From NCBI GenBank assembly GCA_028752905.1, contig JAQNBH010000017.1, forward strand, positions 30,100,823 to 30,164,822: a stretch of DNA of 64,000 bases, given 5' to 3'. The notes below the pieces were generated by a model. That model was not told the DNA's origin and did not search any database. It saw only the letters and a program-made list of their open reading frames with translations. Shown here in pieces: positions 1-8,904 of this stretch. Position numbers and translations under genes: made by a program. Each line of letters opens with the position of its first letter. The stretch's first letter is position 1. The stretch is from Cladorhizidae sp. MBARI D1340-BT2 (Eukaryota > Porifera > Demospongiae > Poecilosclerida > Cladorhizidae).

Positions 1-620
1 GCCCATCACAAGTTTGTAGTAATCTGGTTCGTAAGGAGAGTATGCAGTTCCTGGGAGGAGTCTTAGGCAGTTTGCGTGGGTGAGAAAATAAATATTCAAA
101 TGTTAACCAATTAAAAGTGACTCGTTTGTTATGTGATGTCTGCCTTGTTTCACAATCTGCTGCTCCGTTGCTCGGGCCAGCGCGGCTGCCACTGTTGCTC
201 GGGCCAGCGCGGCTGCCACTGCTGCTCCGTTGCTCGGGCCAGCGCGGCTGCCACTGTCCTCTCCCATTTGCAAACAAACAAACAGACATAAGCTGTGGGC
301 GTCGCTCAATAACACTTCTGAAAGACCATCAAGAAACGTGAACTTAGGAACTCGTCAAACTCTCGTCACGACTTTACAAGGGATTTACAAGCAAGCTGAA
401 ACAAAGAATTCTGGATGGCCACCGAGCCAGAGAGCTGACCTAGGTCCCGGCAAAGACCACAGCGGAGCGCTTCATGCTCTTCAACTAAACACTGCCCAAG
501 AGATTGCTAAAGCACGCAGCAGGTGGTGCTACGTTGCCCATGAATGTGACCTCATCAGCCTCACCCATCAAGTAGTCTATTGGCAGTCTGCCCTTTAACA
601 CAGCGAACTTGTTCCATGCT
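1..620. other. gene-free leading segment
   Basis: No exon-like frame, known domain or RNA gene is recognisable. The only structure is a short 27-bp tandem repeat (161-256), listed separately. The remaining sequence looks like ordinary intergenic or intronic DNA. Confidence 0.5.
161..256. repeat. 27-bp minisatellite, 3 copies
   Basis: Three GC-rich copies begin with ttgctcgggccagcgc at 168, 195 and 230. An 8-base spacer (ctgctccg) lies before the third, and the same bases precede the first. The frames through the repeat encode only repeated Arg/Ala/Leu residues. Confidence 0.85.
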
Positions 621-621
621 G

Positions 622-708
622 AGCCTATGGCACGCTCCACGTGACACATGAGCCTATGGCACGCTCCACGTGACACATGAGCCTATGGCACGCTCCACGT
701 GACACATG
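622..708. repeat. 29-bp tandem repeat, 3 identical copies
   Basis: The unit starts agcctatggcacgctccacg and ends with tgacacatg. Three copies run head to tail and appear identical, implying recent duplication. Each copy contains a CACGTG palindrome (ccacgtgac). Confidence 0.9.
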
Positions 709-1030
709 TGCTATCTTCCTTGCCGACTCCACCACCTCAAGTGCAGAGTATTGGTTTCTTTCCCCTGGTGGGGGCTGGAATCTCGGCTTCGGCAGACATT
801 AATTCCCCCACTTCTTGCCACGTCAAAACCTCTGCAGCCAACACAGCGACCTGCTAGTGACAATTTCTGTAGAGTGTTGTAGGGCTTGCACTGTGACCAG
901 GTTTTGGCTCCCGCCTGGAGCTTGGAAGGATGTTCTATAAATGTTTCGGAGCAATCATCAGTGATGGGAACTTCTACACTGAAGCCCTTCTGGAGTTCCA
1001 CAGACATATGTAGACTTTCTCAATTCTTCT
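709..1030. other. no recognisable feature
   Basis: Unique-looking sequence between two minisatellites. A short minus-strand frame is present but has no recognisable domain or convincing splice structure. Confidence 0.4.
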
Positions 1031-1035
1031 CATTC

Positions 1036-1250
1036 TGATCACATGATGAGGCCTTGCACCCTCACCTACGTCACTCTCAACTGTTCTCACTCTGGTCACG
1101 TGATGCCGCCTTGCACCTTCACCTACGTCACTCTCAACTGTTCTCACTCTGGTCATGTGATGAGGCCTTGCACCCTCACCTACGTCACTCTCAACTGTTC
1201 TCATCTGGTCACGTGATGAGGCCTTGCAACCTCACCTACGTCACACGCTT
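1036..1250. repeat. 57-bp minisatellite with E-box and CRE-like half sites
   Basis: About four imperfect copies of a ~57-bp unit. Each has a gtcacgtgatg or gatcacatgatg element followed by gaggccttgcaccctca, cctacgtcact and ctcaactgttctcactctgg. CACGTG and TACGTCA are recurrent within the unit. Whether they bind anything cannot be told from sequence alone. Confidence 0.85.
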
Positions 1251-1470
1251 GTTGAACATGCTTGGAAACCGTCGACGCCAGCACATCATATTGATAAACA
1301 AATCCTTCGTGGGAGTGTCAAGTCGGTGTAATGAAGAACATTTCGAATGCAGTTGTCGCCATTTTGTGTGCTGTATGGACCGATGAAGTGGACCAGAGCT
1401 ATCGGGGATGTGTGTCCAGGGAGACCCATGTAAATTCTTCACCTCCCCATCATTTCCTTTTAAGTATCTT

Positions 1471-1782
1471 GAGACTGGCCCTAGCCCTGGCCCTAGCCCT
1501 GGCCCTAGCCCTGGCCCTAGCCCTGGCCCTAGCCCTAGCCCTGGCCTTAGCCCTAGCCCTGGCCTTAGCCCTAGCCCTGGCCTTAGCCCTGGCCCTGGCC
1601 TTGGCCCTGGCCCTGGCCTTGGCCCTAGCCCTGGCCCTAGCCTTAGCCCTAGCCCTGGCCTTAGCCCTAGCCCTGGCCCTAGCCCTGGCCTTAGCCCTAG
1701 CCCTGGCCCTAGGCCTTAGCCCTGGCCTTAGCCCTAGCCCTAGCCCTGGCCTTAGCCCTGGCCCTGGCCCTAGCCCTGGACT
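1471..1782. repeat. CCCTAG/CCCTGG hexanucleotide satellite
   Basis: About 50 tandem hexamers alternate mainly between ccctag and ccctgg, with some ccttag. The motif is one base from the metazoan telomere repeat complement (ccctaa), but true ccctaa runs are absent. Long frames of alternating Ala-Leu or Pro-Ser-Pro-Gly are by-products of the 6-bp period. Confidence 0.92.
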
Positions 1783-1929
1783 GTGTGTTGTTCAGGTTTT
1801 TCTTTTACTTTCACTGTTCTCTCACTCTAGTAAGGTCGGCATCCATTAGCTCTTGGACAAAATGACGTCGGAGAGAAGTAGTCTATTATACACTGGCACT
1901 CATTTTAATCTTGGTAATGTTGCTATGGT

Positions 1930-2640
1930 GTTATGTGTGGTGCAGTGACATCATTAGAGAACTAAGAATAGAGTGGTGGCTATGGAGTTATGGGTGGTGC
2001 AGTGACATCATTAGAGAACTAAGAATAGAGTGGTGGCTATGGAGTTATGGGTGGTGCAGTGACATCATTAGAGAACTAAGAATAGAGTGGTGGCTATGGA
2101 GTTATGGGTGGTGCAGTGACATCATTAGAGAACTAAGAATAGAGTGGTGGCTATGGAGTTATGGGTGGTGCAGTGACATCATTAGAGAACTAATAATAGA
2201 GTGGTGGCTATGGAGTTATGGGTGGTGCAGTGACATCATTAGAGAACTAAGAATAGAGTGGTGGCTATGGAGTTATGGGTGGTGCAGTGACATCATTAGA
2301 GAACTAAGAATAGAGTGGTGGCTATGGAGTTATGGGTGGTGCAGTGACATCATTAGAGAATTAAGAATAGAGTGGTGGCTATGGAGGTGCAGTGACATCA
2401 TTAGAGAACTAAGAATAGAGTGGTGGCTATGGAGTTATGGGTGGTGCAGTGACATCATTAGAGAACTAAGAATAGAGTGGTGGCTATGGAGTTATGGGTG
2501 GTGCAGTGACATCATTAGAGAACTAAGAATAGAGTGGTGGCTATGGAGTTATGGGTGGTGTAGTGACATCATTAGAGAATAAGAATAGAGTGGTGGCTAT
2601 GGAGTTATGGGTGGTGCAGTGACATGATTAGAAAACTAAT
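1930..2640. repeat. 57-bp minisatellite, ~12 copies
   Basis: A 57-bp unit (gtggtgcagtgacatcatta, then gagaactaagaatagag, then tggtggctatggagttatgg) repeats about 12 times with few substitutions. One copy near 2380 lacks about 11 bp. Because 57 is divisible by three, a 223-codon frame stays open through it, but that frame has no start context or flanking exon support. The array stops about 55 bp before the transposon terminus. Confidence 0.93.
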
Positions 2641-2695
2641 AGAGCAGCTCATAAATAGAACACACATGTTCTAATTAAGGAATGTATCTATCTTT

Positions 2696-3240
2696 GGGTC
2701 ATTCCATATCAACTCAACCAGGGGCTTCGGGGTCATATTCTCAGAATTGGTTCATACTCATCCTACAAGTTCCTATGTATGAGATATGTCGCCATGCACA
2801 AAAAAATTCGCCTAACTCTCAACTGTTCCTGAGATACGGCCCCGCCCAATTTTGGCCCCTGCGACCGTCGCGTCACACCAGTTGCCATGAGACTAAAGTT
2901 ACCATTTCCCCCTAAATATTATGATTTCAGGTTTAAAAACTATATCCAGTAGCTAAAATTGTGCCAGGAGTCCATTTCTGACATCAGAATTGGCCTAACT
3001 GCCGTAGTTATTGAGTAATTACGGATTGAGTAATAAAGGATTTCCTGTTTTTGAGTTGCCTGACTTTGACCGACCGATTCACCGGGTTGGCATATCACAA
3101 TCATATTCTGCTTTTGCATGTTGCTTCAGGCATCTCTGGGGTACATCTATGCAAAATATCAACTTGAGTTTATGCCATCTTCCCTGTGAAATGCTGGTCA
3201 CAAGAATGTGCGATTTCACATGCGCACGAATGCGAATCAA
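2696..3240 (+). repeat. left terminal inverted repeat of long-TIR transposon
   Basis: Matches the reverse complement of about 8118-8663 with scattered substitutions and small indels. Clear shared landmarks are ctcagaattggttcatactc, accatttccccctaaatatt and gccatcttcc near 3177. Similarity fades just after gcgcacgaatgcgaatc at about 3238. Confidence 0.88.
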
Positions 3241-3241
3241 T

Positions 3242-3253
3242 AGTTTTCTCATT
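3242..3253. repeat. LINE target-site duplication (3' side)
   Basis: agttttctcatt, identical to 6430-6441. It abuts the ctt-rich (aag on the minus strand) tail of the element. Confidence 0.85.
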
Positions 3254-6200
3254 CTTCTTCTTCTTTCGTTTGCTCTCTCTCTCGTCAACGTCAGATCACC
3301 AACTCTGTCGAGGACAGCCACGCTCGTGTCTCGTCGTCCAGACTGGCTATCCCGGGCTCGCCATTGGGTGGACGGTGTAGGGGGCAGGACTCGATGACGT
3401 GATCGACTGTCTGTTCCGGGTGCCCACATTCACACGCGGCCGAGTCTCTCAGTCCCCATTCTTTCATGTTGGCGGCGAAGCGGCCGACACCAGTTCTGAG
3501 GCGGTTGAGGGTTGTCCACTGCCTGCGCGGTAGGTCCTCGCCTGGCAGCTCGTCTGGCGTCTCCACGAATCGATGTAGCCTGGACTTGCTGGCTGACTGC
3601 CACTTCTCCCTCCAGCGGTGTTTCAGCCAACCACCTTTCGAGACATCGTCAGGTGTTGAGCGCAGGAGCTGATGGGCTTGCTCCGCGAACGAGTGTCTTG
3701 ATTTGAGGCGTTGGCGTATTGGGGGCTCGGTGGCGATATGGTGGAGAAGGTGGTCCTCGTCATTGATGGCCTTGTGGGACAGGGCCAGGACGGCTGCTTC
3801 ACGTCGCAGCATTGGTGGGGCGATGCCGGCGAGGATGGGTAGATGGTCAACAGGTGTGGCACGCAGGCAGCCCGAGACCGTTCGCAAGGCGGTATTTAGC
3901 GTCGTATCGACCTTCTTGGTGTGAGTGCTCCTGCACCAGACAGGGGAGCAGTACTCCGCGGCGGAGAATACCAGTGCCTGGGTAGAGATGCGCAGCGTCT
4001 TGGTCGAGGCACCCCAGGTGGTACCAGCTAGGCGGCGTATCAGGGCGGTGCGGGCCGATATCTTTGCCGACAGGCTTTCCAGGTGTTGGCGGAAAGTGAG
4101 GGTACGATCTAGCTTGACCCCGAGGTATGTCGGCTCGGCCTGGAACTGGAGTCTGTTGTTGTTGACGATGATGTTCAGCTCTCGGCCTGCTTCCCGGTTG
4201 TTGAGGTGGAAAGCGGCGGACATGGTCTTGGCCACCGAGAGCTTCAGGCGCCAGTTCGTGAGGTACGTTGACAGGGTGTTCATGTCAGCCGTGAGCCCCG
4301 ATTCGATCGTCTCCCAGGCATTTTCAGACATCATGATGGCGAGATCGTCTGCGTATCCGTACTTCTTCGACAGCGTGTCGGGAAGGTCGTGGATGTAGAT
4401 GTTGAACAACATCGGCGCCAGTACGGAGCCTTGGGGGACGCCATTCTTCAGTCGCCTGAGCCTGCTGTGTTGGCCGTCGCTGGTGTGGAGGGTGAAGCTG
4501 CGGTTGGTCAGCATCTCCATGATGAAGTCCACCATGTGCCGGTCGGGGACTGTCTGGAGCAGCTTAAGGTGGAGTCCGCGCAGCCAGACAGTATCGTACG
4601 CCGCTGTGAGATCGAGGAGGACGACGCCCGACTTATCACCCCTCTGGAAGGAGTCCTCGATGTCCTGGGTGAGGAGAGTCACCTGGTCCGCCGTTGATCT
4701 TCCGCGGCGGAAGCCAGCTTGCTCCTTCGGCAGTTTAGGGTCGATCACCGGGTCGAGGCGTGCGTGGAGAAGCCGTTCCATGATCTTGTATGGCACGCAG
4801 AGGAGAGAGATTGGCCGGTATCCCTTTGGGTCGTCCAACGGTTTGCCTGGCTTTGGTATGGCGATGATCTTGGCGCGCCTCCATATCTTCGGGAGCTTTG
4901 ACGAGCGGTAGCAGGCGGAGCAGAATGACCGAAGCCACTCCGTGGCTCTGCTGCCCTGGTGCAGGATGAACTCCGGGTGGATGTTGTCGATCCCGGCTGC
5001 TTTGCTAGGCTTCAGGTGTTTGATAGCCGCCTTCATCTCGTCGCTGGTGAAGTCTCCCGATAGGTTCAGGTCTGCGTTGGGGGCCCTGCGCAGGTCATTC
5101 ACTTCGCCGATGGTCTTGCGAGTGAAGTCCTTGTCAGCATTGGGGAAGCGACCGTTGATGATCAGCTGGGCTGCGATGGAGTCTGCAGTGATGGGGCATG
5201 GCGCTGGTTTTGATGCCTTGCCGGTCAGCTTATTGATGGTCTGCCACGCTCGTCGGCTGGAGTGGGTGAAGTCGATAGATTCGACGGTCTCATTCCACCT
5301 CTCTCGCCGTTTGGAGTTGAGCGTGGTCAATAGGTCGGTGGCGGCTTTGGCTCTCTCTGCCTTGGTGTCGGCGGTGTTGTGGGCACGCAGGAGTTCGTCA
5401 CACTCCACGTCCCAGCAGGGGACGTAGTTCTTTCGGACTCCCCGTGGGACGTGTTTCTTGGCGGCGTACGTCAACATCTTGCAGTACGCCTCGTAGGCCT
5501 CATCGATGTTAGAGGCGGTGGGCACTGGCAGGGCGTCGGCTGCGGTGTTGGTGTCGCTCGCGAACTCCGACCACCTCGCCTTCCTGAAGTTCCACCTCCG
5601 GACTGGCTTTCCCTCCGTCGACTGGACCCACGATGGAGTTGTGATCAACGACGGGCGGTGTTGGGAGCGGGGGAATCTGTCCAGGACACGTCGGACCGGG
5701 AGCGGCTCTTGCCCGATGGTTTTGGCGAAGGCCAGGTCCGGGTTGGTCTTGGTGTTCCATCGGCCGGACGTGAACGAGTGAGGCTCCTTTGGGTCGAATA
5801 GGAGCGTGGCGTCGGTGGAGGATGCCCATGCTGCCAGGTCCATGCCGTCCTGATTGGTGGTCTTATACCCCCAGTCGATGTGCCAGCAGTTGAAATCGCC
5901 GACAAACACAACTGGGGCAGGGGCGTCTGGCAGCGAGCCGGGTGGTAGTCGACTCGGTGGAGGCTTGTAGATGTTGACGATGGTGGTGTCGTCGACTTTG
6001 GTGGCGATCCACTCGACTTCGGAGTCGGGGGCACACTGGGTAGCTGGTGTCCAGGGCACGCCGTCCTTGACGAAGGTCGCCAGGCCGTGATGTTTGTTCT
6101 TGGTGTGGCCGGCGAGTGAGTACCCAGGGAGCTCTAGAGTGGTGGTGTTCTCTTTGTGCGTCTCCTGGAGTACAACGACGGTTGCCTTGTTGGTGTTGGC

Positions 6201-6429
6201 GAGCTGTTCTAGGATGTCGAGCTTGGCGGTGGTGAGGCCCTCGACATTCAGCTGGAGGATCACGAGGATTTCGACGGACGAGTCCGCCCGCCCTGAAAAG
6301 GGCGCGTGCTGCCTCGGACGTTGGGGTCGCTGTGAGCGGAGTGAAGACATTAGTTTCTCTGTTCGTTGATGCAGGCAGGAACGAGCAGGTACTTGTGGAG
6401 GAGACCGCGGAGAGGTTGTCTTCTTCTCC
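3254..6429 (-). mobile_element. non-LTR retrotransposon (LINE), EEP-RT type
   Basis: The 3176-bp insertion is bounded by an exact 12-bp direct repeat agttttctcatt at 3242-3253 and 6430-6441, a typical LINE target-site duplication. In the element's own (minus) sense it begins ggagaagaag and ends, only about 40 bp after the stop codon, in an aag-type simple-repeat tail. It is much more GC-rich than its host transposon. No ORF1 is present, so the copy is either 5'-truncated or of a single-ORF lineage. Confidence 0.9.
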
Positions 6430-6440
6430 AGTTTTCTCAT
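3291..6440 (-). CDS. endonuclease/reverse transcriptase polyprotein of LINE
   Basis: An uninterrupted 1049-residue frame for retrotransposition by target-primed reverse transcription. An apurinic-type endonuclease (EEP) domain spans about 57-265, with ILQLNVEGL, VVVLQETHKE, VGDFNCWHIDW and a variant SQHRPS where SDHRP is usual. The reverse transcriptase spans about 475-740, with GYRPISLL, LLDLTAAYD (first catalytic Asp), NGVPQGSVLAP and GYADD (696-699 catalytic YADD). The C-terminus has W..LNRLRTGVGRF and a CCHC cluster CECGHPEQTVDHVIESCP (1003-1020). This layout fits jockey/I-like or CR1-like clades. The first ATG lies in flanking target DNA, so the native start is more likely Met31 or was lost by truncation. 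The absence of stops suggests a young, possibly still active copy. Confidence 0.93.
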   Translation of the reverse strand: MRKLEKKTTSPRSPPQVPARSCLHQRTEKLMSSLRSQRPQRPRQHAPFSGRADSSVEILVILQLNVEGLTTAKLDILEQLANTNKATVVVLQETHKENTTTLELPGYSLAGHTKNKHHGLATFVKDGVPWTPATQCAPDSEVEWIATKVDDTTIVNIYKPPPSRLPPGSLPDAPAPVVFVGDFNCWHIDWGYKTTNQDGMDLAAWASSTDATLLFDPKEPHSFTSGRWNTKTNPDLAFAKTIGQEPLPVRRVLDRFPRSQHRPSLITTPSWVQSTEGKPVRRWNFRKARWSEFASDTNTAADALPVPTASNIDEAYEAYCKMLTYAAKKHVPRGVRKNYVPCWDVECDELLRAHNTADTKAERAKAATDLLTTLNSKRRERWNETVESIDFTHSSRRAWQTINKLTGKASKPAPCPITADSIAAQLIINGRFPNADKDFTRKTIGEVNDLRRAPNADLNLSGDFTSDEMKAAIKHLKPSKAAGIDNIHPEFILHQGSRATEWLRSFCSACYRSSKLPKIWRRAKIIAIPKPGKPLDDPKGYRPISLLCVPYKIMERLLHARLDPVIDPKLPKEQAGFRRGRSTADQVTLLTQDIEDSFQRGDKSGVVLLDLTAAYDTVWLRGLHLKLLQTVPDRHMVDFIMEMLTNRSFTLHTSDGQHSRLRRLKNGVPQGSVLAPMLFNIYIHDLPDTLSKKYGYADDLAIMMSENAWETIESGLTADMNTLSTYLTNWRLKLSVAKTMSAAFHLNNREAGRELNIIVNNNRLQFQAEPTYLGVKLDRTLTFRQHLESLSAKISARTALIRRLAGTTWGASTKTLRISTQALVFSAAEYCSPVWCRSTHTKKVDTTLNTALRTVSGCLRATPVDHLPILAGIAPPMLRREAAVLALSHKAINDEDHLLHHIATEPPIRQRLKSRHSFAEQAHQLLRSTPDDVSKGGWLKHRWREKWQSASKSRLHRFVETPDELPGEDLPRRQWTTLNRLRTGVGRFAANMKEWGLRDSAACECGHPEQTVDHVIESCPLHRPPNGEPGIASLDDETRAWLSSTELVI

Positions 6441-6441
6441 T
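6430..6441. repeat. LINE target-site duplication (5' side)
   Basis: agttttctcatt, identical to 3242-3253. Read on the minus strand it is aatgagaaaact, so it supplies the ATG and the codons for Met-Arg-Lys-Leu at the start of the longest reading of the LINE frame. Confidence 0.85.
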
Positions 6442-6746
6442 GAATTGCTTCCATTATTTTTTAATATGTGCTTTAAATTCTCTGGAAATGCTAAAGGATG
6501 AAAATTCGAGTCAATAGGGTACCTTTTAAGTCATCATGCGTGACAATACACAACACAAACTCAAATATACACTTTAAACGAACATCAAACAGCATATGCA
6601 TGGCTACTAACTAAATTGGCATTGACAAGACATGAATATATTGATTGAACAAACACAGGCTACATAACATATGTACTAACAACATAGAAGCTGTCCTTTT
6701 GCAAGAGCAAATGCATATCAGTGCAGTACCTGAGGATTTCCTAGAG
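6442..6746. other. internal non-coding part of long-TIR transposon
   Basis: AT-rich spacer between the LINE insertion site and the 3' end of the transposase remnant. It presumably holds the transposase 3' UTR. No frame or repeat is evident. Confidence 0.4.
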
Positions 6747-8201
6747 TCACTCTCCATGCTTCAAACTTGCGCGTGGTGTGCTGATGATCTTCAGCATTAA
6801 CTCGTAGAAGCGTGCACTTTTATGGAAGTCTGGTGCATTTACAATGCAGAGAACATTGTCAAAGGGAACCCAGCAGGCATGCCCCTGCATGATGAGTGGC
6901 CACGATAGTCTGCCTTGAGCATTCCGTTTCATAAAATTGACATTGATGTCTCCCTCCTCATCTGATCTGTCCACAATACATCCAATGTACCACTCCTTGT
7001 CGTACAGACAGGCGATGTACTTGCCAACCTGCAGTTCTGCATTGTCAAAGTCCTCATCTGGAACATTTCTCTCGCCAATGGCCGTACCAACAAGATCTGC
7101 AGAAATTCGTTTCATTTCCAGGGATGTATCTGATGTCAGAATGCAGCAGTGTGAAGACCTGGTCCTTGGAATGGTGCTCTTGGACTCCCACCGCTCGTGG
7201 AGACCAAATCGCTGTGCATTTTTATCGACATCTTTATTGGAGACAAAGAAAAACTTTATGCCTGGAATGTTCTTTGACGACCATTCAAACATGGCCATGG
7301 CAGTAAGAATCTGATCGTCAGTCAGTGCTTGCAAACTAGCTCTGGCATTCAGGCGCTTCACAGTACCACCCAGACCATCACAAGGACTTTTACCACGAGA
7401 CGTAGCAAAGAAATGCCAGACTGCTTCAATTCCAAAGTCTTTGAAGTGGAGACAGACATTGTACAGATTCTTATAGTTTTTGTACTGTCCTCCACATCCA
7501 TCACTGAAATAGTGCAACTTGGTCACAAAGGGAAGCTGTTCTTTGATGTAAGGCATCCCTTTGTTGAACTGCGAGGGTGTCATGCTTCAGGCAGTCAGAA
7601 ATCACGCACAGATTCAGGTGCTTCAGGTCAAGTAAAACGATGGCTTCATTGTCTTTGAGCTCATCCTTCAGCTTAGATAGCTACCTTTGAGATGTAGTGG
7701 TCGTCTCAAATTGTCAAAGGATTCGCATGTTTTTTCGATGAAGTCTTGAACAGTTGAAACGACTGTCATCAGCATGGCTTTACTGTCGATTGAAACCCAC
7801 TGCTTGTACGATATCTCATCGTCCATGTCATAGTCCTCCGAGAAAGTGTCCGACAAGTACGATGTGAGACCACAGGGACAATTATCACACAACAACAGCA
7901 TGCACTCACGATTTTCCACTGAGCATACATTCTTTTCCAGCAGGTCTGAGTAATGTGGTTTGCCGGGGATGACACTGGTCAGTAGTTTGGAATTTTGGTG
8001 TGACTGACAAATGCACACCTTATGCATACCAGCTGCTGTAACTGGCCCAAACCGCTGGACCAATTTCGACCAAATTTGGCACATAGGATCTTTGGCAATG
8101 ACAATGACAATGCCTAAAAAGAAACAAGAAAGAATCGAAGAATGTGCCGATTCCCATTTGTGCGCATGTGAAATCGCACATTCTTGTGACCAGCATTTCA
8201 T
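6747..8201 (-). pseudogene. decayed transposase-like gene of long-TIR transposon
   Basis: Two minus-strand open segments, 7668-8201 (N-terminal) and 6747-7583 (C-terminal), belong to one protein type I associate with repeat-borne hypothetical proteins of invertebrates. The C-terminal part starts with LHYFSDGCGGQYKNYKNLYN and continues with WHFFATSRGKSPCDGLGGTV, motifs with conserved Asp residues that could belong to an RNase H-like catalytic core. Between the segments, homologous-looking peptides (KLKDELKDNEAIVLLDL, NLCVISDCLKHDT) fall in other frames, so at least two frameshifts and probably a deletion separate them. The family name and catalytic residues are not established here. Its position between the inverted repeats is the main reason to call it a transposase. 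Confidence 0.65.
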
Positions 8202-8663
8202 GGGGAAGATGGCATAAACTCAAGTTGATATTTTGCATAGATGTACACCAGAGATGCCTGAAGAAACATGCAATAGCAGAATATGATTGTGATATGCCAA
8301 CCCGGCGAATCGGTCGGTCAAAGTCAGGCAACTCAAAAACAGGAAATCCTTTATTACTCAATAACTACGGCAGTTAGGCCAATTCTGATGCCAGAAATGG
8401 ACTTCTGGTGCTACTGGATGTAGTTTTTAAACCTGAAATCATAATATTTAGGGGGAAATGGTAACTATAGTCTCATGGCAGTGTGACGCGACGGTCAAGG
8501 GGGCCAAAATTGGGAGGGGCCGTATCTCAGAGATTGGGAGATTTTTTTTTGCATGGTGACATATCTCATACATAAAGAACTTGTAGGATGAGTATGAACC
8601 AATTCTGAGAAAATGACCCTGGAATTTTTTTTGGATTTGGTTGATTTCATATGGAATGACCCC
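8118..8663 (-). repeat. right terminal inverted repeat of long-TIR transposon
   Basis: Inverted partner of 2696-3240. Relative to the left arm it lacks several short segments (for example near 8390 and 8480), so the arms have diverged independently. This is consistent with an old insertion. The decayed transposase frame begins inside this arm, so the arm may have carried the promoter. Confidence 0.88.
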
Positions 8664-8904
8664 TTTATATAGACCCCTTTATATAGACATATTTTATTTA
8701 TATTTGAATGACTTGTCAAAAACTGAAAGGAAACGAATTTACCAAGTTCTAGACCATAATTTGATGACCCTTTACCTTTATAATGATCTATGTTCTTCTG
8801 CTCATCTTACCCATTTGACATTCCCCTGCTCGATGCTCTCGTCTCCAGGAAAACCTGATAGGACTAAAACAAAGGAAAGGATATATAGTTAGCTGTCGCA
8901 TGGT

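Larger units (their letters stand above)
2696..8663 (-). mobile_element. long-TIR DNA transposon carrying a nested LINE
   Basis: The two ends are inverted copies. The + strand at 2696 reads gggtcattccatat, and its reverse complement ends the element at 8663. The arms are roughly 550 bp each and about 90% alike over most of their length. Inside lie a decayed minus-strand transposase (6747-8201) and an inserted non-LTR retrotransposon (3254-6429). Without the LINE the element would be about 2.8 kb. Both outer flanks show cttt (2692-2695 and 8664-8667), a weak 4-bp target-site-duplication candidate. The superfamily is unresolved. Confidence 0.8.

Noticed and set aside
1911..2582. 223-codon frame with a WCSDIIRELRIEWWLWSYG repeat
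   Set aside because: The 57-bp unit is a multiple of three, so an open frame is expected. No flanking exon or homology.
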